A stretch of 10,193 nt of DNA from Pyrodictiaceae archaeon (GTDB lineage Archaea > Thermoproteota > Thermoprotei_A > Sulfolobales > Pyrodictiaceae): contig JALTZQ010000204.1 of the NCBI GenBank assembly GCA_027046105.1, positions 1-10,193 of the forward strand, in the 5' to 3' direction. The notes under the pieces are model-generated. The model had not been told where the DNA came from. It saw only the letters and a list, made by a program, of their open reading frames with translations, and did not search any database. Of this stretch, positions 1 through 5,698 are shown piece after piece; within the stretch, counting starts at the first letter, position 1, and each line of letters starts with the position of its first letter. Made by a program: the position numbers and the translations under genes.

Positions 1-147
1 GGAATGTCAGTGGTTGTTGGACGCCTAGAAATGGTATTAGAAGATACACTAAGAATGGTGGTACTCGGACACAACACTATACGTGGTGCTGCAGGAGCAG
101 CCATACTAGCAGCAGAAATCTACCTCAAACAAGAAGAACTAAAATAG
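1..147 (+). CDS. asd: Aspartate-semialdehyde dehydrogenase, C-terminal end (partial)
   Basis: The reading frame is open from the first base and ends at TAG (145-147), giving the last 48 residues of a protein. The stretch VVLGHNTIRGAAGAAILAAE is the characteristic C-terminal helix region of archaeal/fungal-type aspartate-semialdehyde dehydrogenase, and GMSVVVGRLE just before it is the usual preceding strand. The enzyme reduces aspartyl phosphate to aspartate semialdehyde with NADPH in the cytoplasm, the branch point to threonine, methionine and lysine. The catalytic cysteine and the start lie outside the window, so activity cannot be judged. It is the only gene on the + strand and converges on the accessory stretch to its right. 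The family call rests on a short but well-conserved tail. Confidence 0.85.
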   Translation, partial: GMSVVVGRLEMVLEDTLRMVVLGHNTIRGAAGAAILAAEIYLKQEELK

Positions 148-298
148 GAATCTATATAGCGGAAAAACACACCCTCTAGCACACAAGAGAACAACACTAG
201 AAGCCACATTTAAGCCTAGACCTTGTAGCACTAATACCCGAAATTCCACTTAATTTCCAACACCAGCGACTTAGCCAATATCGATTAGGAGCATATTG

Positions 299-373
299 GA
301 ACCCTATGAGAATTGCTTGGTGGAACCGCGGGGATCGGACCCCAGACCACGGGGCTCCAAACATATGCCAGAA
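299..373 (-). pseudogene. Decayed copy of the tRNA-Pro 3' half plus its 3' flank
   Basis: Bases 299-323 are identical to 1934-1958, which cover 19 bases downstream of the intact tRNA-Pro, its CCA and the start of the acceptor stem. Similarity continues to about 360 through the T arm, variable region and anticodon loop with several substitutions and small indels. The copy keeps a CCA (318-320 on the - strand), a degenerate T arm with a 6-base loop and a TTTGG that would include the TGG anticodon. No matching 5' acceptor strand (GGAACCG) or sound D arm is seen beyond 373, only a faint TGCCA match. It is therefore a non-functional fragment. Weak similarity also extends left of 299 (GATTAG near 283, matching 1919). 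It may be an attachment-site scar or an old duplication. Confidence 0.75.
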
Positions 374-717
374 CTGATTTAGCGAGCATATAGCTGATAT
401 GCCAAGTAAGCGGAGATAATATTCAATTGGTATCATCAGAATAACTATTATCTAAAACCTAGCATGCCACGATACGGCATCTATGTGGACTCTTAGCCAA
501 GGTCACGTATGCATATATCTACAACGTTCCTAGAGATCTCAAGGACATATCTTTCATGGTAATCAAACGCTCTGGGGAAGGGTACTGTATACTTCCTAAG
601 TACTTCTATTCCAATTAGGAATACCATTATATACATGAGTATGGTTCTGAATTTCACGTTAAGGAGGACACGTAGATGTAAGGAGTTTTACCTGTAGAGT
701 ATGTCTATGTAGTTCCA
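374..717. other. AT-rich stretch without a convincing gene; one unrecognised small ORF
   Basis: Nothing recognisable is encoded here. The best candidate is an open frame on the - strand at 493-657 (GTG start, 54 codons; an ATG start at 627 leaves 44). It has a hydrophobic N-terminal stretch (ILMYIMVFLIGIEVL) followed by a charged tail that includes RKYTVPFPRAFDYHERYV. I do not recognise the family, and no clear Shine-Dalgarno or TATA box sets its start. It lies directly downstream of the toxin gene on the same strand and could be a gene remnant. Confidence 0.4.
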
Positions 718-1107
718 CTATGGTGTTGTTTTCTCTATCTTCTCTTTTACGTACTTTAGCGCTTCCTTGAGTGCTTCTTCAATGTTTCCAGGATAATGGT
801 ATGGCTTTACTATATGATCATGTTTTTCGTGAAAGTGATGTGGAAACGTTGATATTTGTCTATGGGTTTCATGAGGCGTATTATCCCATCGATATATGGT
901 ACCATCTATGTGACGCCTCTCCCAATGTATAGCATATCTGTTAGATAGTCTTCGAGAAATCCATACGTCAATAAAGCTTTCATCGATGAGGTATATTCTT
1001 AATTTACCATACACTATCTCTGCATTAACAACTATTTCTGGGTATAAGCTAATAGCAAGCTCTCTAAGCCTTTCAAGCATCTCATCTATACTATCGCTTT
1101 CGTTCAC
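718..1107 (-). CDS. TumE-like toxin (DUF6516 family)
   Basis: The product is a 129-residue basic, histidine-rich protein. The diagnostic block runs from about residue 58 to 96: an HW pair (61-62), RWDNTPH (73-79), and FPHHFH (88-93). This order of HW, R-DN-PH and PHH-H is the conserved core of the DUF6516/TumE toxin family, and the length is normal. Family members are growth-inhibiting partners in type II toxin-antitoxin modules; the cellular target is not established from this sequence. The GTG start at 1107 overlaps the TGA stop of the upstream gene in a GTGA junction, so translation is probably coupled to the presumed antitoxin. The pair sits in the AT-rich zone between tRNA-Pro and its decayed copy, a typical place for mobile toxin-antitoxin modules. 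All core motif residues are present, so it is probably intact. Confidence 0.8.
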   Translation of the reverse strand: MNESDSIDEMLERLRELAISLYPEIVVNAEIVYGKLRIYLIDESFIDVWISRRLSNRYAIHWERRHIDGTIYRWDNTPHETHRQISTFPHHFHEKHDHIVKPYHYPGNIEEALKEALKYVKEKIEKTTP

Positions 1108-1406
1108 TTTCTTGCGCCTCTCAATTCCTCTAAAAGCTTTTTCAACTTCTCCTCACGGTCAAGTAAGTAATCGAGGCGAGTAAGATCTTCAAAGACTTTT
1201 GTTTCCTCTAGTTCTCCTCGTCTAATCTTCTCGTCAAGCTCTTCAATACTCGATACACCATATCGAGCCATAATGAGTTTGGATTCTAACCTAACACGTC
1301 TAAGCTCAGACAAAATATACTGGCGTAATGCCTCTTTTTCTAATACATCCTCTTCAACACCAAGTATCTTGGATACCCTTTTATATAATAGACTAGTCAA
1401 TTCCAA
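1104..1406 (-). CDS. Putative antitoxin partner of the TumE-like protein (TumA-like role)
   Basis: The product is a 100-residue, strongly charged, mostly helical protein. The first 45 residues look like a helical bundle with a possible DNA-binding role. The second half (YGVSSIEELDEKIRRGELEE, then a coiled-coil-like tail of Asp/Glu/Lys/Leu) resembles the C-terminal half of small archaeal proteins encoded next to DUF6516 toxins. Its gene precedes the toxin gene and overlaps it by four bases, the usual antitoxin-toxin order. The start is TTG at 1406; no Shine-Dalgarno is seen, but a TATA-like CTTAAAG centred about 26 nt upstream suggests a leaderless mRNA beginning at or near this TTG. A second TTG at 1400 is also possible. 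The antitoxin role is inferred from position and shape, not from a recognised domain. Confidence 0.7.
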   Translation of the reverse strand: MELTSLLYKRVSKILGVEEDVLEKEALRQYILSELRRVRLESKLIMARYGVSSIEELDEKIRRGELEETKVFEDLTRLDYLLDREEKLKKLLEELRGARK

Positions 1407-1427
1407 ACACCATAGGCTCTAACTATA

Positions 1428-1434
1428 CTTTAAG
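1428..1434 (-). promoter_or_regulatory. TATA-like box for the toxin-antitoxin pair
   Basis: The - strand reads CTTAAAG here, followed by an A/T-rich GTATA. Its centre lies about 26 nt before the TTG at 1406, the usual distance from an archaeal TATA box to the transcription start. This would make the mRNA leaderless, which fits the absence of a Shine-Dalgarno sequence. Confidence 0.45.
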
Positions 1435-1614
1435 ATATCAGGCCTCATAATTCTAACGCCAAAACTCTAAACCCTAACGATGCAATACATCGTAACAATT
1501 CGCTAATGTATAGATAAACTATGAAGAAAACACGAAATTTCTTTCAGAATAACATTAAGCTTCTTCCACTATTACACTTAATTGTTATATTATCCACCTT
1601 ACTTAAGAACCCAC
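1435..1614. other. AT-rich spacer with no recognised gene
   Basis: Both strands are broken by stops. One - strand frame through about 1445-1545 gives a hydrophobic stretch interrupted by stops, which might be debris of a gene that once followed the broken antitoxin at 1615-1768. I could not match it to a PIN-domain toxin or to an integrase. Confidence 0.4.
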
Positions 1615-1768
1615 CTATACCCTCTTTATCCTTGATTTCAATTTCTTGATAAGCTCATAGAATTCTTTGAAAACACAACTATTCGAACCTCCTCACTTTT
1701 CCCTAAGTCTGCTTTATCAGAAAATTCAAAACACTGTTGTCATAGCGAATACGAACAACCTTAACCAT
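1615..1768 (-). pseudogene. Broken AF2212/DUF104-type antitoxin gene (VapB-like)
   Basis: From ATG at 1768 the frame reads MVKVVRIRYDNSVL and then runs into a stop. One frame over, the text resumes as FEFSDKADLGKSEEVRIVV. Joined, this matches the family pattern of a Val-Arg-Tyr N-terminal strand followed by a (V)DL..GEEV.I segment, as in AF2212-like antitoxins. A second shift gives VFKEFYELIKKLKSRIKRV and a stop at 1615-1617. Both shifts correspond to loss of one base, and both fall at runs of four T (GTTTTG and GTTTTC). The joined product would be about 50 residues, a little short for the family. No intact toxin gene follows. It may be a true pseudogene; sequencing under-calls in homopolymers or recoding are alternatives. 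Confidence 0.6.
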
Positions 1769-1815
1769 AGCACTAATCTCCCACTACGTACTACCGTATC
1801 CGACTTCAACGATTG

Positions 1816-1822
1816 TTATATA
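1816..1822 (-). promoter_or_regulatory. Possible TATA box upstream of the broken antitoxin gene
   Basis: The - strand reads TATATAA here, about 50 nt before the ATG at 1768. This is a good match to an archaeal TATA box, though in AT-rich DNA it could occur by chance. Confidence 0.3.
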
Positions 1823-1933
1823 CTATCACCCTGTCATATGCCTAACTGGTATGCCAAAAGATGTTCGCATTTAATACACTAGTCTGAGAATGATGATATA
1901 CCTGGTAGGTTAGAGCCGATTAGAAGTGCATCA

Positions 1934-1958
1934 GAACCCTATGAGAATTGCTTGGTGG
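1934..1958. repeat. 25-bp direct repeat at the tRNA-Pro 3' end (partner at 299-323)
   Basis: The 25 bases are identical to 299-323 in the same orientation. They include the last bases of the acceptor stem, the CCA and 19 bases of downstream flank. Beyond the identical core, similarity continues imperfectly on both sides (into the tRNA body, and for roughly 20 bases of flank). The arrangement resembles the two ends left by tRNA-directed integration, with 1.6 kb between them. Confidence 0.7.
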
Positions 1959-2029
1959 GGCCGCGGGGATTTGAACCCCGGACCACGGGGGCCCAAGCCC
2001 CGCGTCCTGCCAAGCTAGACTACGGCCCC
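1953..2029 (-). tRNA. tRNA-Pro (anticodon TGG)
   Basis: The - strand folds as a complete tRNA. The acceptor stem GGGGCCG (2029-2023) pairs with CGGCCCC (1963-1957), followed by discriminator A (1956) and an encoded CCA (1955-1953). The T arm is CGGGG/TTCAAAT/CCCCG. The anticodon stem is CGGGG/CCCCG around the loop CTTGGGC, so the anticodon is TGG, reading proline codons. No intron is present. It lies 73 bases downstream of the methyltransferase gene on the same strand. Its 3' end and flank are duplicated at 299-373. Confidence 0.95.
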
Positions 2030-2102
2030 TCTTTTGCCTGGAGGATTTTGTGTCTCTCCGTGTTGTTGTGGTTGTTGTTTCTTGTGTGGTGGTTTTTGTG
2101 GT

Positions 2103-3410
2103 TTATCCCCTTCTGGGTGCTAGCTTGGCTATGTAGAATCCTTGTGTTCGATGGATGTGTGGGAATAGTCTCCTTGAATGTTCTGCTATGTCTCCGTACT
2201 TGTTGTAGCCTTTTGTCCCCGGTATTCCTGGGTCGTCCATGAGGTCTGCGTGCTTGGCTAGTATTTCCTCTCCCTCCTCTGGCATTATGCTGCATGTTGC
2301 GTAGACTATTGTGGCGTGGTATGTTAGTGCCTTGGCTAGTAGTGCTGACTGTATTGGTGGGAATTGTTCTAGCCATTCCCTTGTTTCTAGGTGTAGTTTT
2401 ATGGCGGGATCTTTGCCTATTGCACCACTACTACTGCATGGTGCGTCTACTATCACCTTGTTTGGCTCTATGTTTAGGCTTAGTATGGTCGAGTCTGCGT
2501 TGACGAGTTCTACTCTCGACATATCAACGCCGTACAGCTTCATGAGTCTTTTTTGTCTCCGTATCCTTTCCCAGGACAAGTCTACAGCAACTATCCTCGC
2601 ACGGTTCTCCGTCAACTGCATTATTAGTGAGTCCTTTACCCCAGGAGCCGAGGCTAGGTCGAGGATTAGGTCACCAGGTTCTGGTCTAAGGGCTTCAACC
2701 ACTAGAGCTGAAGCTTTGTCTTGGAATACTATTTCTCCACGCCACATCTCCTCTAGGTGGTGTAGTGGCTCCTCGTACTCCACAACTTCTAGCATGTAGG
2801 GTAGATCTGGGTCTCTGCGTATAACGACACCTCGCTCACCAAGACTCTCAACGACACGGTCGATGTCGGTCTTTAAGGTGTTGACTCGTATCCACCAATA
2901 CTCCTCATTAAGCCCACTCAATAGCTTCTCGGCCTCATCATAGCCAATAAGGGATACGAGTTCCTCAACAAACCATCTAGGAAAACTGTACTGGACCGCG
3001 AGGCGGAGAATAGGGTCCTCTACATAATCCAGGATCTCACTTAGCTCTTCAACCCGCTTAGGCATAGTTCTCAGCAGCCGACGACGAAGCCTTGCAACAC
3101 CATCCTCCATCCAGCCAGGCACCAAGCCCGAGCTAGGCCCGAACAAGACAAGCCAGAGGCGAGCGAGCCTCTTGACACCACCTCTGCCACCATAAACCCT
3201 CTTCTCCACGAAACGGAGCGCATAGTAGTCCGAAACCATTCGGCGGCTAACACGAAACAATACTTTAACTGGAACAAGCTGGGCAGCGCGCGAGAACTCC
3301 CTTAACACAACCTGGAATGCACGATCATGACTAATCCTCCTCGACAAAACAACGTACAACACCCTAGCACCGAACTCAATAAGAGCCTCGACCTCTCTCT
3401 CAACCACCAC
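2103..3410 (-). CDS. RsmB/NOP2/Sun-family RNA cytosine-C5 methyltransferase
   Basis: The 435-residue protein transfers a methyl group from S-adenosylmethionine to C5 of cytosine in rRNA or tRNA. A helical N-terminal part (about 1-140) resembles the NusB-like extension of RsmB. A linker has PRWFVEEL (144-151) and WIRVNTLK (173-180). The Rossmann catalytic domain has motif I DLASAPGVKDS (251-261), motif II VDLS (276-279), motif IV DAPCSSSG with Cys325, and motif VI ATCS with the nucleophile Cys373. The canonical motif I (AAPGGKT) is altered, and the usual PEENE after motif VI is PEEGE, but both catalytic cysteines remain, so it is probably active. The start is GTG at 3410 with GGTGGTGTT just upstream; the start is not firmly fixed. 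It lies upstream of tRNA-Pro on the same strand. The RNA target cannot be read from the sequence. Confidence 0.9.
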   Translation of the reverse strand: MVVEREVEALIEFGARVLYVVLSRRISHDRAFQVVLREFSRAAQLVPVKVLFRVSRRMVSDYYALRFVEKRVYGGRGGVKRLARLWLVLFGPSSGLVPGWMEDGVARLRRRLLRTMPKRVEELSEILDYVEDPILRLAVQYSFPRWFVEELVSLIGYDEAEKLLSGLNEEYWWIRVNTLKTDIDRVVESLGERGVVIRRDPDLPYMLEVVEYEEPLHHLEEMWRGEIVFQDKASALVVEALRPEPGDLILDLASAPGVKDSLIMQLTENRARIVAVDLSWERIRRQKRLMKLYGVDMSRVELVNADSTILSLNIEPNKVIVDAPCSSSGAIGKDPAIKLHLETREWLEQFPPIQSALLAKALTYHATIVYATCSIMPEEGEEILAKHADLMDDPGIPGTKGYNKYGDIAEHSRRLFPHIHRTQGFYIAKLAPRRG

Positions 3411-3480
3411 AACACCACCAGTGGATTACTCAGGTTACATTAGTTCCTCAGCAAGTTAGTACTACATACATGGTACATTA

Positions 3481-3562
3481 GCTAAAATAGAGGGTGGATA
3501 AGCAAGGGTTTCTCAGGAAGGAGGTCTTAGTAGCGTGTGTGTTTCTAACTCTCTATTTTAGC
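3481..3562. repeat. 12-bp perfect inverted repeat with a 58-nt loop
   Basis: GCTAAAATAGAG (3481-3492) and CTCTATTTTAGC (3551-3562) are perfect reverse complements. On the - strand transcript the first arm covers the last codons and stop of the small membrane protein gene and the second lies before the methyltransferase gene. An RNA stem closing a 58-nt loop, or a paired protein-binding site, are both possible. The arms also contain CTATTTTAG, which is TATA-like. No T run typical of archaeal termination follows the stem. Confidence 0.7.
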
Positions 3563-3678
3563 ACGTAGTAGGAGGCTGCTATGAATCCTAGCACAATGAC
3601 CCATAGCACTACTATGAATAAGAGTATTTTCTCACGTAGAGTCAGTTCACGTACAATTCTTCCACGAGCGAGGGTCAC
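3553..3678 (-). CDS. Small single-span membrane protein at the end of the transporter operon
   Basis: A 41-codon frame follows the ATPase F gene. The product has a basic N-terminus (LARGRIVRELTLREK), one strong membrane span of about 23 residues (ILLFIVVLWVIVLGFIAASY), and ends shortly after at TAG (3553-3555). By the positive-inside rule the N-terminus should face the cytoplasm. The chosen start is GTG at 3678, because GGTGA (3688-3684) sits 5 nt before it, the same spacing as for the ATPase F gene; an in-frame GTG at 3687 would overlap that site. It begins 12 bases after the ATPase stop, so it is probably co-translated with the transporter genes. I do not recognise a family. An accessory or stabilising subunit is a guess from position only. 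The 3' end lies inside an inverted repeat. Confidence 0.6.
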   Translation of the reverse strand: MTLARGRIVRELTLREKILLFIVVLWVIVLGFIAASYYVLK

Positions 3679-3690
3679 AGTGCTCACCCC

Positions 3691-4701
3691 CTACTTCTTC
3701 GCGTAGAGCCAGCAGGCCACGTATTGGCCTTTCCCAGCATTTACCATAGGTGGTTCTTTTTCGCTACAAATAGGCATTGCGAAGGGGCATCGTGGGTGTA
3801 GTCTACACCCTTTAGGCGGGTTAATAGGTGTTGGTATTTCACCTCGGAGCTCTATCCTCTTCTTCTTTTCACGAGCATAGCGTGGATCTGGTACTGGAAT
3901 ACTCGATATAAGGGCTTGAGTATAGGGGTGGAGAGGGTTAGCGAGTATCGTCTCAACGTGTCCTAATTCCACTATTTTACCCAAATACATTATAGCCATA
4001 TTGTCCCCTACATACCTCGCTGTAGCTAGGTCGTGTGTTATGTAGAGAAATGTCACATTCTTCTTTTCACGGAAGTAGAGTAGTAGATCAAGTATTGATG
4101 CACGAATACTTGCATCCAGCATTGAGACAGGCTCGTCTGCTACAACGAACTCGGGATCTACAACCATGGCCCTAGCTATTGCTACGCGTTGACGTTGTCC
4201 ACCACTTAGCTGGTGAGGGTAACGATAAGCGAATTCCTCTGGTGGTGTCAACTTAACTTCCTCGAGGATCTTGAATACTCTTTCCTCAACTTCTCGGCGA
4301 CTCCTCACAATCTTATTGACTACTAGGGGCTCCGCGATTATATCGATGATTCTCTGGCGTGGATTAAGACTTTCATAGGGATCCTGGAATATCATTTGTA
4401 TTTTGCGCCGTAAACCCATTTTCTTCCACTCACTTCTACGAAGCCTTGAAACCTCTACACCATCATAGATTATCCTTCCCCTTGTTGGCTTCTCAAGCCC
4501 AACTAGTATCTTGCCCGTCGTGGTCTTGCCGCTACCGCTTTCACCAGCTAGTACAAAGATTTCCCTCCTCCGGACACTGAAGCTTATACCATCAACGGCC
4601 TTGACGAAGATTCTTTCACCACGTATTATAGTTTCAAGAATACTCTTACGGACGGGAAACCACTTGTAAAGATCGTTCACTTCTACAAGCATATCCCTCA
4701 C
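3691..4701 (-). CDS. oppF: Oligopeptide-type ABC transporter ATPase (OppF/DppF)
   Basis: The 336-residue cytoplasmic ATPase powers import together with the neighbouring ATPase. Walker A GESGSGKTT is at 53-61, the Q-loop FQDP near 105, the signature LSGGQRQR near 165-172, Walker B VVADEP with D loop SMLD near 186-196, and the switch histidine in ITHD near 223. The C-terminal oligopeptide-type domain carries four cysteines (299, 305, 312, 330) in the pattern GCRLHPRC...C...C, known from related Opp/Dpp ATPases to hold an iron-sulfur cluster. The start is GTG at 4701: GAGGTGAT (4714-4707) lies 5 nt before it and overlaps the stop of the preceding gene, whereas the internal ATG at 4692 has no suitably spaced site. 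Six bases separate it from the upstream ATPase gene, so the two are coupled. The substrate is not determined by this subunit. Confidence 0.93.
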   Translation of the reverse strand: MRDMLVEVNDLYKWFPVRKSILETIIRGERIFVKAVDGISFSVRRREIFVLAGESGSGKTTTGKILVGLEKPTRGRIIYDGVEVSRLRRSEWKKMGLRRKIQMIFQDPYESLNPRQRIIDIIAEPLVVNKIVRSRREVEERVFKILEEVKLTPPEEFAYRYPHQLSGGQRQRVAIARAMVVDPEFVVADEPVSMLDASIRASILDLLLYFREKKNVTFLYITHDLATARYVGDNMAIMYLGKIVELGHVETILANPLHPYTQALISSIPVPDPRYAREKKKRIELRGEIPTPINPPKGCRLHPRCPFAMPICSEKEPPMVNAGKGQYVACWLYAKK

Positions 4702-4707
4702 AACACA

Positions 4708-5691
4708 TCACCTCTCCTCATACGTCTTCTCCTCAAGCCAACACGCGATGAATCTTCGTGGCCCTAGTTTGCGAACTAATGGCTCCTTTTCCCTACACAC
4801 TGGCGTCGCATAGCTGCATCTGGGGTGGAATCGGCAGCCAGGTGGAGGATTACGTAGATCGGGCGGCTCACCGGGTAATGCTACTAGCTTCTTCCTTGGA
4901 CCAATATGGCTTGGTACAGCACCTATCAATCCACGCGTATAGGGGTGTCGAGGCTCATAGAAGATGCTGTCCACGTCGCCGGCTTCAACAATTTTGCCAG
5001 CATACATTACATAGACACGGTCAGCAACTTCAGCAACTAATGGTAGATCATGCGTTATTAGGAGAATTGATATTCCTACTTCACGCTGTATATCCCGGAG
5101 CATATCCATTATCTTAGCTTGCGTCGTTACATCAAGACCCGTCGTGGGCTCATCAGCAATAACAAGGTCTGGTTCAAGCGCAAGAGCCATGGCAATGACG
5201 ACGCGTTGTTTTTGGCCTCCACTAAGCTCGTGTGGATAACTATCTATCCTCTCTGGATCTAGACCCACGAGACGGAAGAGCTCCTTAACCCTTTCGCGAC
5301 CCTCATCAGGCGTCGTGATTGCGCCATGGTAGAGCATTGCCTCTATTATTTGATCTCCTACCCTCATAACTGGGTTAAGTGAGTTCATCGCTCCCTGAAA
5401 TATCATGCTTACCTTTCTCCATCGTATTTTCCTAACCTCCTCCTCACTTAATGCTGTAATATCTATGCTGTCAAGGGTTATTCTTCCACCAACTATTCTG
5501 CCTGGGGGAGGAACGAGCCTCATTATGGCATAGGCTAACGTACTCTTACCACTACCACTTTCACCCACGAGAGCAACCATCTCGCCTTTGTCAACCTCTA
5601 GACTTACGCCATCAACTGCCTTCACTACCCCGGAAGCGGTAAAGTAGTATACCTTTAGATCCTCTACACTAAGTATCATGGAGGACTTCAA
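4708..5691 (-). CDS. oppD: Oligopeptide-type ABC transporter ATPase (OppD/DppD)
   Basis: The 327-residue protein is the second nucleotide-binding subunit. Walker A GESGSGKST is at 43-51, the Q-loop FQGAMNSLNP at 98-107, the signature LSGGQKQR at 156-163, Walker B VIADEPTTGLD at 177-187, and the switch histidine at 214. The C-terminal domain has the ALPGEPP segment (271-277) and four cysteines at 286, 292, 299 and 317, the Opp/Dpp iron-sulfur motif. All catalytic residues are present. The start is taken as TTG at 5691, with GAGGT (5705-5701) 9 nt upstream; ATG at 5679 is the alternative, giving a protein four residues shorter. The gene follows the permease C stop by seven bases. OppD and OppF should form a heterodimer under the BC permease. 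Confidence 0.93.
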   Translation of the reverse strand: MKSSMILSVEDLKVYYFTASGVVKAVDGVSLEVDKGEMVALVGESGSGKSTLAYAIMRLVPPPGRIVGGRITLDSIDITALSEEEVRKIRWRKVSMIFQGAMNSLNPVMRVGDQIIEAMLYHGAITTPDEGRERVKELFRLVGLDPERIDSYPHELSGGQKQRVVIAMALALEPDLVIADEPTTGLDVTTQAKIMDMLRDIQREVGISILLITHDLPLVAEVADRVYVMYAGKIVEAGDVDSIFYEPRHPYTRGLIGAVPSHIGPRKKLVALPGEPPDLRNPPPGCRFHPRCSYATPVCREKEPLVRKLGPRRFIACWLEEKTYEER

Positions 5692-5698
5692 GAGAAGC

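Noticed and set aside
197..436. 79-codon - strand frame across the decayed tRNA copy
   Set aside because: Its middle (FGAPWSGVRSPRFHQ) is a translation of tRNA 3' sequence, the flanks match nothing, and no integrase motif is present.
1667..1882. 71-codon + strand frame in the accessory stretch
   Set aside because: Low-complexity composition without a promoter or ribosome site, and it overlaps the broken antitoxin on the other strand.
1884..1945. Possible C/D box small RNA (ATGATGA near 1890)
   Set aside because: A C-box-like motif is present but no D box (CTGA) lies at a suitable distance downstream.
300..2029. Search for an integrase gene in the island
   Set aside because: No tyrosine or serine recombinase motif was found in any frame, so the integration idea rests on the repeat alone.
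2020..2376. 118-codon - strand frame overlapping the tRNA and the methyltransferase 3' end
   Set aside because: It is out of frame with the methyltransferase, has a biased Arg/His/Asn/Thr composition and runs into the tRNA gene.
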